Shown here piece by piece: positions 1-9,622 of a stretch of 64,000 nt of DNA; within the stretch, counting starts at the first letter, position 1, and each line of letters opens with the position of its first letter. The notes beneath the pieces were generated by a model. That model saw only the letters and a program-made list of their open reading frames with translations. It made no database searches and had not been told where the DNA came from. Source of the DNA: Anthostomella pinea (taxonomy: Eukaryota > Ascomycota > Sordariomycetes > Xylariales > Xylariaceae); NCBI GenBank assembly GCA_963556695.1, contig CAUWAG010000003.1, forward strand, positions 8,860,064-8,924,063, in the 5' to 3' direction. A program made the position numbers and the translations under genes.

Positions 1-435
1 TCCGGGAAGCAGAGGCACGTCATGACAATCCGTCCGTCGAGGACTAAACGGAGGTCGATCATGGTTGCCTGGTCTTCGTATCTTCGGAACTTGCTTTGGA
101 GGAGGCCAGGCGGCGATTCGATATCGTCAGTTGTGGCAACATGCTACGTATCCTGCCTCTGGTTGAGCCATGGCAGCACTCGATCGTCATGGACCAGAAT
201 CTAGGCATCAACAATGCGTCTTCGTTGTTGACGAGTCTGTCCCAATGCCTGATGCCTTTGGGTATAAAGGGGAGTGATTTCTCACCTCGAAAACGATTAT
301 CTCTTCACTCATCATCACAACATTCCAACAGTCCAGCAGACCCAACACCAAACACCAAAAACTATCACAACATCCTTCCAACACAACGCTTCCAATCTAC
401 AACTAGGAATCAACCCAATCTCAACATCACCAAGG

Positions 436-757
436 ATGCAGTTCTCCATTCTCGCCATCCTCAGCTTCGCCGCCCTGGCCACTGCCGGTACCGTCGCCCC
501 GCGCTCCAACGACGCAGGTGTTGCCGGTGAGCGACGACACTTTTTCCACCACTCGGGCTCCGATGTGAACCAATTCAACCCTGAGTAGGTTTACTTCCTG
601 GAAAAACAATGGATACTTGACTAACCTGCCCGCCTGTAGTGGTTACATGTGGTTGTCATATTCGGCTTGCGTGGCTGGCTGCGTCGATGAGGACGGCCAC
701 AAGGGATCGTGCACCAAAGATGACAGCGATGATGGCGGCTGGGTGTGCAACTTGTAG
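436..757 (+). CDS. small secreted cysteine-containing protein
   Basis: Two exons, 436-584 and 640-757, are joined across a 55-base intron with a GTAGGT donor, a CTAAC branch point and a TAG acceptor. The product is 88 residues. Residues 1 to about 18 (MQFSILAILSFAALATAG) form a clear signal peptide with an Ala-rich cleavage region. The mature part has four cysteines, all in exon 2, which reads SACVAGCVDEDGHKGSCTKD and ends in WVCNL. Without splicing the frame stops at 586. The ATG follows an A/C-rich leader typical of fungal secreted-protein genes. I do not recognise the family. It could be a secreted effector-like or antimicrobial-like peptide, but nothing in the sequence proves a function. 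Confidence 0.72.
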
Positions 758-2703
758 AGAGTCGACAATGATACCAGTGTGCATTGGATCTGTGGTGTCA
801 CCGCTACTGTGACAGGATGGGCAAGGAGGGCCTGATAGGAGGGAATTGAGGGGAGAGACATACCGACATTCGCTTAAACTTGTTGTACTACCACCATATA
901 CTATATACACGCTCCTTTTATCACAATATTGCGTCACCATCTCTATCATAACTCGGAGCTTGAAGGCTCAATCATGACGATTTGCTTTCATGCCGCGATA
1001 CTAGAGCGGCAACAATAGGTACCTGTCTCTTGCAAAGCAAACAGGAGCTATAACTTATTCTACATATAGGTATTACGCGCCGATGGTTCATCAAGAACAG
1101 TGTAAGGGCATCACGTAGGTGACGCTCCAGATTTGCAAGGCGGGGCTATACCTTACTCCCTGCTGGATTGGGGGGTCGGTCTCGGAACAATATCGCGGAA
1201 AAGGGCTGTTCGCTTACGAGATCATTCCAATATACCGAACTCACAAAAACAATGTGACTGACTACGCAAGATCGACCACGTCGAGACTTATAAGCGTATT
1301 CCCTACCAGCACGTCGATGATTACGACGAGCGCACAGGCACAGGGACTTGCTCGTGCGTGGTTCTCGTCGGAGTCGTGTATGCTGCCCCGCAAGGCGTAA
1401 GGCGTAGTAGGTAGCAGCAGGGGTAACGAAACGGGGGTGCATGGGCTCCCTGGGAAGCTCGCTCGCTCCAGGGTCGGTGCCTCCCAGGCAGAAATTCTAA
1501 ACATTAGCAGGCCACACCATGATTTGCCCTTGTATTGTTGCAGTCGACTGGTCCAAAGCTGGAGGCTGTTCGTCACGAAACCACGTGGTTGATTGAGGAC
1601 AACATCCGCAGGGGAGACATGCTTCGGGTTCGCTTGGGAACTGTTAGGTGCAAGCGAGTTCAGAGTATGCAGGTTGTCCAGTGCATCATCGTATTGTTGT
1701 TCTGCTCCTCGCACCTTAGTAAGCGTGCAGGTATTATTTAGTGTCACAGAGCTTGGCTTCAGGGGTCGATTGTACGTTACTGGACAGGAGCTGGCCCAAC
1801 ATATATTTTTGGAGCTGAATCCCGACGGCGCGTCTCTCGGCTGTCCATGCATGCCCTTCCCACTGAGGAGTACCGGTATCCCGGATGAAGTAAGATCGAG
1901 AAATGTGACAAGCAGGGACCCAGCCTCGCCACGGCTCCTGATCGGCTAATCATTCCGCAAACGTCGATAGAGCTTACCGTACCGAAACACGAGTCGGAGG
2001 TAACCCTCGCAAGGTACTCATTCCTATGGGAGAATGCCACGACTGCATGGTCAGAAGCACATTCCAGTGATTCCGAGGGGCCGACGGCTGCAGCAGGGTC
2101 GTCCTTGAGGGAGCCACACATGTCCGGGTTGCCGGGTCATCACCTACGCCATAGAGGCACTTGGGCCGATATATCCGAGACATTTCCTGAAGAATGAACC
2201 TTCAACATGGCGCTGATTCTAGCCGAGAGTTCGGGCAGAGCCATGGCAGACAGTTCATCGAACTGGAGGCGACATGAGGGCCAAGACCCTCGTGGTTTGG
2301 ACGGTACCTTACCTTCCGTCAAGTAGGAATCTGATCATTGGTTGAGCAGAAGTTGAAGGCGCGCGTCACTGGTTGTAATCGCGCGGCTAATGGAATGTAG
2401 GTAGGTATGGTGGCGTCTGTCAATCTGACAAGCGGGCGGGAAAGCTGCAGATGGGCGCCAAACAACTGGGAAAGGAAGCTCACCACCAGCATTTGGGGGT
2501 GATGTTTCTTGTTTCAGGTGCTTGAACCCCCTGAAGCTCCTGTGAGCTGAGAACCAGTCAAACCCTGGCAGACAGGGGTCTTAATCCATCGCAGTCTAAG
2601 AATCACCCCGCCCGCCGCCCGCATGTTTCCCCTGAATATCTTTCTGGGGGCGGGTTCGCTGGGGCGGCAGGGCGGGCGAGCTGCGGGGATGGGGCTGTCT
2701 GCC
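758..2703. other. intergenic region, no supported gene
   Basis: About 1.9 kb downstream of the small secreted protein gene. Open frames here (for example 1262-1852 on minus) have no recognisable domain and no matching splice structure. Around 2600-2690 there is a very GC-rich stretch with C-rich and G-rich blocks that could form a hairpin. I see no RNA gene. Confidence 0.5.
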
Positions 2704-2705
2704 TA

Positions 2706-2880
2706 CCGAATGCTTTGAGTATTGTCAATTATTGGCAGAACCATTTTACTGACTGATATCGTGATCTAATTTGTTTTCCCGCATTGATTTGCCGGTGATC
2801 AATCTGGGGGAGCCAACAGGTGAGCAGAGATTGCAAGAAAAGTGGTTCTGCCAATAATCGACAATACCCAAAGCATTCGG
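2706..2880. mobile_element. MITE with about 43-bp terminal inverted repeats and TA target duplication
   Basis: The left arm starts CCGAATGCTTTGAGTATTGT at 2706. The right arm read in reverse from 2880 starts CCGAATGCTTTGGGTATTGT. The arms match for about 43 bases with three mismatches. TA lies immediately outside each end (2704-2705 and 2881-2882), as expected for Tc1/mariner-type insertion. The 175-base element has no coding capacity, so it is a miniature inverted-repeat element, probably moved by a mariner-like transposase encoded elsewhere. Confidence 0.82.
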
Positions 2881-2882
2881 TA

Positions 2883-3743
2883 TCCTAACCATCATTACCA
2901 GTATCTCACTACCACAAGCAAACCTCGTCGCCAATTCAGACCATCCAGCGCAAATAGGTAAGTCGACTACGTGGATACGAGGATATGACGCGCCAGCGAT
3001 GGTCTGCTAGGTGAGGTCAAATGACCTTGCTACTGTCACTGTTACCCTGTGCCCCCAACTCGGTGCTTCTCCAGATCTGTGTTGCTGAGAAACGAGACCA
3101 CCAACCAACCAGATCATCACCGGCATGCGGCCGTGGCTCCCCGTCGACAGCTTTGGCAGGTGAATGAGATGCTCTTCTCTCAAGTTCCTGGATGGTGCAT
3201 GATGTAACGTAGGGTTTTGTACGTCGGCTGCGTCTTCTTTGTCCGCCGGATGCCATCATTCGTGTGCATTGTCAATAGAACCAGACAGATTGACCTACCA
3301 CCGTCCCTCCTTCAAGTTTCTTCAAGCTTCGTTCCAAGCCGCCTGAGGTATCCTAACATTCAAAGCAGGTATCACATTGTCTCCTCGCCATCAATTGAGG
3401 TATTCCCATTCATTCTTCCCATTCATTCCGCGGACAGCTATTGGTGACCGATGCCCATTGTCTGTTCTCTGCCTAGCGTCATTGGTCATTCGCTGATCAG
3501 TCACACCAATCCTCCAAGACTACATAAAACTCTTCCTTCGCTTCCTCTTCGTTGCTTTCCAGTTCAGGATTGCACCTACACCTGCTCCGCCCTACTATTC
3601 CTTTCTGATTTCTGGAGAGCGTTTCCCTTCACCTACCGACGCTTTTATTGACCATCCCTACGGTTCTTTTCCCGAGATCGCTGTGCGATCGATTCCCCTT
3701 CGTTGACCCGGTGCACCCGCAACCACCGTACCATCACGCAATC
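2883..3743. other. upstream region of the GH76 gene
   Basis: No supported gene. The last 400 bases are rich in C/T runs, as in many fungal promoters and 5' leaders. Short open frames here have no family features. Confidence 0.4.
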
Positions 3744-5231
3744 ATGATTTATAAATCTGTTCACGCTGCGGCGCTGGCAGCCGCCTTCACAGCGCCCAAG
3801 GATCTCGACATCAATGATCCAGGTGAGCAACTCGAAAACTCGCGTCATGTTATACTTTCCTAGTCTAACTCATGCACACAGTCTCTATCAGGAGTGTTGC
3901 CAGCACACTCGCCTATGGCACTATGGCTTATTATTCTGGAAACGTCACAGACACGCCCGAGGTATGGATCTTGACTGCGGTACATATTTTGCGAAGCTGA
4001 CTGACCGATTGCTTTCCAGACCATAGCTATCTTCCCCAAACCGCATTATTGGTGGCAAGCTGGAGCTGCTTGGGGTGCCATGCTTGATTACTCGCATTAC
4101 ACTGGTGACCCCAGCTACGACGATGTAATCACCGAGGCGCTACTCTCACAGGTCGGGCCTGCGTTTGACTTCATGGTGCCGCAACACCAGGGTGACGAAG
4201 GCAATGACGACCAGGCCTTTTGGTCTTTCGCCATCCTAGATGCCGCAGAGCGCAACTTTCCCCAGCCAGATGATTCAATCCCTCCGTGGCTGGATGTCGC
4301 TACCAACATCTGGAATTCCATGGTAGTGAGATGGAACGACACAGCCTGTGGAGGTGGACTCCCGTGGCAGATCTTCGAGTCTAATACGAACGGCATGGAC
4401 TACAAGAACTCCGTATCGAATGGCGGTTTCTTCCAGATGTCAGCACGTCTCGCCCGAGCCACTGGAAACGATACATACGTGCAATGGGCGCAGAAAGTCT
4501 ATGACTGGTCCGAGTCTGTCGGGTTTATCGACCAGAACTTCAACGTTTTCGATGGTGCATCTTCTAAGGAGAACTGCTCCAAGATCAACGGAGTTTCATT
4601 CTCCTATTCGCAAGGTATCTACATGTACGGCGCCGCGGTGCTCTACAACCACACCAACGGCGACAAGACTTGGGGCGACCGGACGACCGGTCTTCTGAAG
4701 GCTGCCAATTCGTACTTCAACCCCTTCCCAAATGCGACGAACATCATGTATGAGCATGCTTGCGAGCAGGTCAATACTTGCAACACGGACATGTTGTCCT
4801 TCAAAGGCTACCTCTCTCGTTTCATGTGGGCAACGACAAGGATGATGCCCTCGACGCTTCCCGACGTGCAGACGCTGCTTAACGCATCTGCTATCGCAGC
4901 CGGAAAGGCCTGCTCAGGCGGAGATAATGGTACAGTCTGTGGAGAGAAGTGGTACACTGGAGGATATGATGGCAATCCGGGGCTAGGTCAGCAGATGACG
5001 GCTCTCGAGACTGTCCAGGGCCTTCTGGTCACAGAGGCTTTGCCGCCATTCCGCGCGGACCAAATCAAGCACGTGGGCGGAACAGAAAACGGGACGGCTT
5101 CAACGGCCACCCCTACTGCTTCGCCAGTACCTACCAAGCGATCGATATCCGCGGGCAACATCCTCCTTGCAGACTGGCGCTTGAATATCGGAGGCTTGTA
5201 TCTGATAGTCCCGCTCTTCGGCTTCGCATAG
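3744..5231 (+). CDS. GPI-anchored GH76 endo-alpha-1,6-mannanase, Dcw1/Dfg5 type
   Basis: Three exons, 3744-3822, 3882-3961 and 4020-5231, give 456 residues. GH76 proteins of the Dcw1/Dfg5 group act at the plasma membrane and cell wall, and are thought to process the alpha-1,6-mannan part of GPI glycans so that GPI proteins become linked to wall glucan. The family signatures are visible: YWWQAGAAWGAMLDYSHYTGD near the N-terminus, then QGDEGNDDQAFW with the paired catalytic aspartates at about residues 116-117. Later come FSYSQGIYMYGAAVLYNHT and a Cys-rich segment (CEQVNTCNTD). The N-terminus is a short signal peptide. The C-terminus is Ser/Thr-rich and ends in a hydrophobic tail (LYLIVPLFGFA), fitting a GPI signal. 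Length matches the family (about 450). The ATG at 3744 is chosen because the signal peptide follows it directly. Confidence 0.9.
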
Positions 5232-5803
5232 TATGCCGCGCATCAGAATGGGAGAGCATGGGTTCGGCGTTGGGGTTTTGCCATTTCTGATCGCTTCAAT
5301 GAGCAGGCGCCGGCACAGCATTGGGATGAGCGTGGACGTTCGGTTCCTATGACAGACCTTGGACAGCATACTACGGAATACCTAGAATATACACTAAATG
5401 TAATACGATTCACATAACTCGACTTTGAAACGATTGATGCCATGCTCATGCTGCTGACGATCAACGCCATGCGCTTGACTTTTGACTTGAACCACTAGAG
5501 TGGTGCCCACTCTCCGCAATATAAGAGGTATGTACCTCAGCAGTACAGCACCCCCACCTTATGCGCCAATTGAGATTTTCCTAGCAGCTCCTCCGATCGG
5601 ATGCCCCCAAGCGGCACGGCCATGGCTCCACGATAGCGATACGACTGTGACTCAGTACACGAAGTCCCTGTTCATTGACCATCTCCTATAATAGGAGTCA
5701 TACCTTCGGTTGTATTTAATACCATTATATTCTGATACCCGGTGGTTCATTACGAGGTGATTGAGGTTCCAAAGACGTTGGCGTCTTCAGTGAATCACCA
5801 ACC
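5232..5803. other. intergenic region and HIS5 promoter
   Basis: About 570 bases between the mannanase stop and the HIS5 start. Apart from the TGACTCA site listed separately, no gene or RNA is visible. Confidence 0.45.
5648..5654. promoter_or_regulatory. CPC1/Gcn4-type binding site (TGACTCA)
   Basis: A perfect TGACTCA lies about 150 bases upstream of the HIS5 start codon. This is the consensus for the bZIP activators Gcn4 (yeast) and CPC1/CpcA (filamentous fungi), which induce amino-acid biosynthesis genes on starvation. The site is seen in the sequence. The regulation is inferred from its distance and from the pathway of the downstream gene. Confidence 0.65.
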
Positions 5804-7127
5804 ATGTCTCCGTTCAACCTCGAAACCTGTGCCCGGCCCAACATCCTGGCGCTGGAGCCGTACCGCTGCGCTCGGGAGTAAATCTCTACACCTTCCATCA
5901 TGATCAGATCCTGACATGTGTTATAGTGACTACAAGGACGACGGGACCAATATCCTCCTGGATGCCAATGAGAACGCCTACGGGCCTGCATTAACGGCCT
6001 CTGCCGCATCGGCTGCGAAGTCGGGGTCCGGCCCCGAGATCGACTTCCTGGGCCTCCACAGATACCCCGATCCTCACCAGCGGGATCTGAAGCAGCTCCT
6101 GTGCAATCTGCGGAATACCCACCACCACACAGACAAGGTCACCACGCCGGACAACCTGTTTGTTGGTGTTGGCAGTGACGAGGCTATCGATGCCCTGATA
6201 CGGTGCTTCTGCGTGCCGGCACAAGACCGCATTCTGGTCTGTCCACCTACCTACGGCATGTACTCGGTATCGGCACAGGTGAACGACGTGAGCCTGGTCA
6301 AGGTGCCGCTACTGCCAGCACCCACCTTCGGCCTAGACGTCCCCAAAGTCAGCGAGGCGCTCTCGGACGAGCAGAACCACATCAAGCTCGTCTACCTGTG
6401 CTCGCCCGGCAACCCGACGGGCTCGCTGATCGCCAAGGACGACGTCCGCCAGGTCCTCGAGCACGCGTCCTGGAACGGCATCGTCGTCGTCGACGAGGCC
6501 TACATCGACTTCTCGCCCGACGGCGCCTCGCTCGCCGAGTGGGTGAGCGAGTGGCCCAACCTCGTCGTCATGCAGACGCTGTCCAAGGCCTTCGGCCTGG
6601 CCGGCATCCGCCTGGGCGCCGCCTTTTCGCCAGTGCCCGTGGCGCGCCTGCTCAACAGCCTCAAGGCGCCCTACAACATCTCGAGCCCTACGAGCGCGCT
6701 CGCGTCGCACGCCGTGTCCACCGACGGGCTGGCGACCATGCGCGCCAACATGCGGAAGCTCGTCGCGCAGCGCGAGCGCCTCATCGCGGAGCTGCCGCGC
6801 GTCCGCGGCGTCGGCCGCCTGCGCGGAGGCGTCGAGAGCAACTTCCTGCTGTACGAGATGCTGAACGGGGACGGCAAGCCCGACAACGCGACCGCGCTGA
6901 AGGTGTACGAGATGCTGGCGGAGAGCAGGGGTGTGGTCGTAAGGTTCAGGGGCAAGGAACACGGGTGTCTGGGTTGCCTGCGGATCACGGTCGGTACCGA
7001 GTGCGAGGTCACGCGGTTCTTGGAGGCGCTGGGAAGTGCGCTGGCCGAGGTCAACGGGCATGCGGTTGCTGACGTGCCGGCGGATGAGGAGAAGAGGGAG
7101 GATGAGGCTAGTGGGGTTGTTGCGTAG
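5804..7127 (+). CDS. HIS5: histidinol-phosphate aminotransferase
   Basis: Two exons, 5804-5877 and 5927-7127, with a 49-base intron, encode 424 residues. The enzyme is a PLP-dependent class I/II aminotransferase that converts imidazole-acetol phosphate and glutamate to histidinol phosphate in histidine biosynthesis. The fold-type I motifs are present: LDANENAYGP near the N-terminus, GSDEAIDALIRCF, SPGNPTGS, VVDEAYIDF, and TLSKAFGLAGIRLG, whose Lys (about residue 245) is the expected PLP Schiff-base residue. FRITVG-like sequence (CLRITVGTE) follows near the C-terminus. Length is normal for fungal HisC-type enzymes. The short first exon supplies the conserved N-terminus (ARPNILALEPYRCAR), so the ATG at 5804 is preferred over starting inside exon 2. 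A TGACTCA box upstream suggests cross-pathway control. Third codon positions are strongly GC-rich. Confidence 0.95.
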
Positions 7128-7613
7128 GTAGATGGGTGTAAGATGAGATGGAGCGGTTGGACGGGGATTGGGATAGACAGAGCATGTGGCGCTGAATTAA
7201 AAGGCGAATACATTTGAACTTGCGAAAAGATCACGGCCTCCTTGGTGGTGTTTTCTGTTTCCGTTACAGCGTCGCCCCTGATTTGTAGACACCATATGTC
7301 TGGGTGAGCTATAGACAGATACGCAAATAATACGGTATATGTGCATATCTCGTCACCCCATCGCCGCCCATCGGAGTCAACAAGGCCAAACTTTTTTCTC
7401 TGGCTGCCCCACAAGTCTCGCTATGAGCTCAAGCAGCGATCGGAGAAAGGCTGCACAATTCTTACTTCACTTTCACGAGGCAGCAATAAGAAGCATGATA
7501 ATACTTTTGATATTCATTTGACTCTTGCCAACTCCCTGGATATTCAAGATTTTAACGCAACACATAACACAAATACAAGGCCGTATTCCACCTAGTCTGA
7601 CGCGCCGTGAGAG
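7128..7613. other. intergenic region between HIS5 and CNS1
   Basis: 485 bases holding the HIS5 3' region and the CNS1 promoter. No additional gene is visible. Confidence 0.4.
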
Positions 7614-7768
7614 ATGATGCGCATCGAAGAGATCAGCGACGAGGTCGCAGAGCGCCTCAGGCTCGAACAGTCACAATCTCAGGCACAACCCGAAGCACCC
7701 TCACCACAACCATCACAAGCATCCCAACCGCCTACAAGCTCAAAACCAGCAGCGGCAGCACCGCCATC

Positions 7769-7799
<31 letters not shown>

Positions 7800-8993
7800 C
7801 AAAATGCTCCCACAACAGCAACAGCACCAGCCGCCGTCTTCCCCGAGCTGTCGCCGGGCCGGGCCATGATGGCGGAGAAGAAGACGGTAGACGAGGTGGT
7901 AGCGGACCTGAAGAAGACGCCCTTCTTCATGACAGAATTAGAGGAGAACGACGAGACCGAGGCGTTTAAAGCGCTCGCGTACGAGGGCACGCCGCTCGAG
8001 AACGCCGTCGAGTTCAAGGAGCGCGGCAACGAGTGTTTTGTAGCCAAACGCTGGGCCGACGCCAAGGAGTTCTACACCAAGGGCGTGCTGATCCTGGCCG
8101 CCGAGGAGCGCGCGCGCAAGCAGGACCGCGAGCTTGCCTCTGCTGCGAAGAAAGCTGACCCTGCTACGAAGCTGTCCAAGGAGGAGGCGGAGGAGGTCGA
8201 CAAACAACGCGCTGTGTTGGAGTCGCTGTATGTGAACAGAGCGGCCTGCCACCTCGAGCTCCGCAACCACCGCTCGTGCTGGCTCGACGGCGCCGCGGCC
8301 CTGCGCCTCAACGACTGCAACCTAAAGGCGTACTACCGCAGCGCGCGGGCCTTCCTGGCCGCGGGCCGCGTGGCCGACGCCGACGAGGCGTGTGCGGCGG
8401 GTCTATCTATCTCCCCCGACAACGCGTCCCTGAAAGCCGTCGCGCGGGACATCATCAAAAAGAACGAGGAGGTCCTCGCGAAGCAAAGGAAGGAAGACGA
8501 GCGCCTGGCGCGCGAGCGGCGAAGGGTTACGTTGTTGAGGGCCGCCCTAAGCGCGCGCGAGATCCGCACCAGGCGCACGGAGCAGGCGCCCGAGATGGAG
8601 GACGCAGAGATAAAACTCGTGCCCGACGGCGACGACCCGCGCAGCGCGCTCGCGTTCCCGGCCGTGCTGCTGTACCCGGCACATCTGAAATCCGACTTCA
8701 TCAAGACCTTCACCGAGACCGAGAGCCTGGCCGACCACCTGGGGTACGTGTTTCCGCTCCCCTGGGACAAGGGGCGGGAGTACACGTTGGTCGGTGTGGA
8801 GTGCTACATGGAGACGGTGGCGGGCGGGCTGATCAAGGTCGGCAAGAAGGCGCCGCTGCTGAAGGCGCTGGCGGGGGGTAGGGTCGAGGTCGTGGATCAG
8901 GTTGTGAGGGTGTTTGTGCTGCCTAAGGATCGGGCGGGTGCGTGGGTGGAGGAGTTCAAGATGAAGAAGGCGGCCGAGAGGGGTGGGGGATAG
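7614..8993 (+). CDS. CNS1: Hsp90 co-chaperone Cns1/TTC4, TPR protein
   Basis: A single exon encodes 459 residues. Cns1 (human TTC4) binds the C-terminus of Hsp90 and Hsp70 through a TPR domain, and in yeast it is essential, supporting eEF2 folding. After a low-complexity N-terminus with ten consecutive Thr (residues 53-62, from a CAA-repeat tract), the family segment TPFFMTELEENDETEAFKAL is seen. TPR repeats follow from about residue 130 (AVEFKERGNECFVAKRWADA, then SLYVNRAACHLELRN and LKAYYRSARAFLAAGR). A charged helix then leads to the C-terminal 'wheel' domain (HLGYVFPLPWDKGREYTLVG). Two consecutive ATGs open the frame at 7614 and 7617, and the first is used. An insertion between the first two TPR helix pairs (ARKQDRELASAAKKADPATK) is longer than in yeast. 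Confidence 0.93.
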
Positions 8994-9622
8994 ATGGGTG
9001 GTTTTGTGCTTGGTGTGGTGGATAGTGGGGTGAGGAAAGGGGTTCACTGTCATCAATTTATGATCTGTTTGATGATCGGTCACGCTCGCTATGTGAAGTG
9101 AATAGTAGACGTGTGAGAATTTGGTCAGTCAATGCTCCATGTTCTTCTTAGTGACTCCACCCAGTGAGTGGCCTTGCTCTAACCTCCCAGCACGTCCTTC
9201 AGTGTTCTATCAGTATGAGTACAATTCCCTGCGCCCTATCTGAGGAACAGAGAAACACAGGTGATAGACAACCAGCCAGCACACACACAAAGCTAGCGTT
9301 GAGGCAGCAAGATGAGCAACAGCAATAACAACCACCTCCACCTCCACCAGACAGGCATCCAACATGATCCCACGGGCAGCATGTGTTTCTTGAAAACTTG
9401 GTTGACATTGGGTAGGGTAGATAGACAGGACTCCAACAAGCCATCCATCCCATCGATACATGCATGCCATTCACCCAACCAACCATTGGTCATTCCCACC
9501 CTTTCTCCTTTCACACCAATCCCAATCCAAATCTGGCCAGATCCAATTCCACACGTACTTATCCAAAATGCACCCAACTTTTCCTTTTTCGCCTCGCCTC
9601 GTCTACCGTGCCCGTCAACTAA
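8994..9622. other. convergent intergenic region
   Basis: 630 bases between the stops of CNS1 (plus) and the APSES-like gene (minus). It holds the two 3' untranslated regions. No gene is visible. Confidence 0.4.

Noticed and set aside
1262..1852. 196-codon open frame on minus
   Set aside because: No domain, signal peptide or conserved-looking segment, irregular composition, and no splice partners. It looks like a chance frame.
6203..7061. Long open frames on both strands inside HIS5
   Set aside because: They are Arg/Ala-rich or Val/Leu/Asp-rich shadow frames caused by the GC-rich third codon positions of HIS5.
8276..8881. 201-codon alternative frame inside CNS1
   Set aside because: Arg/Gly-rich shadow of the real TPR reading frame.
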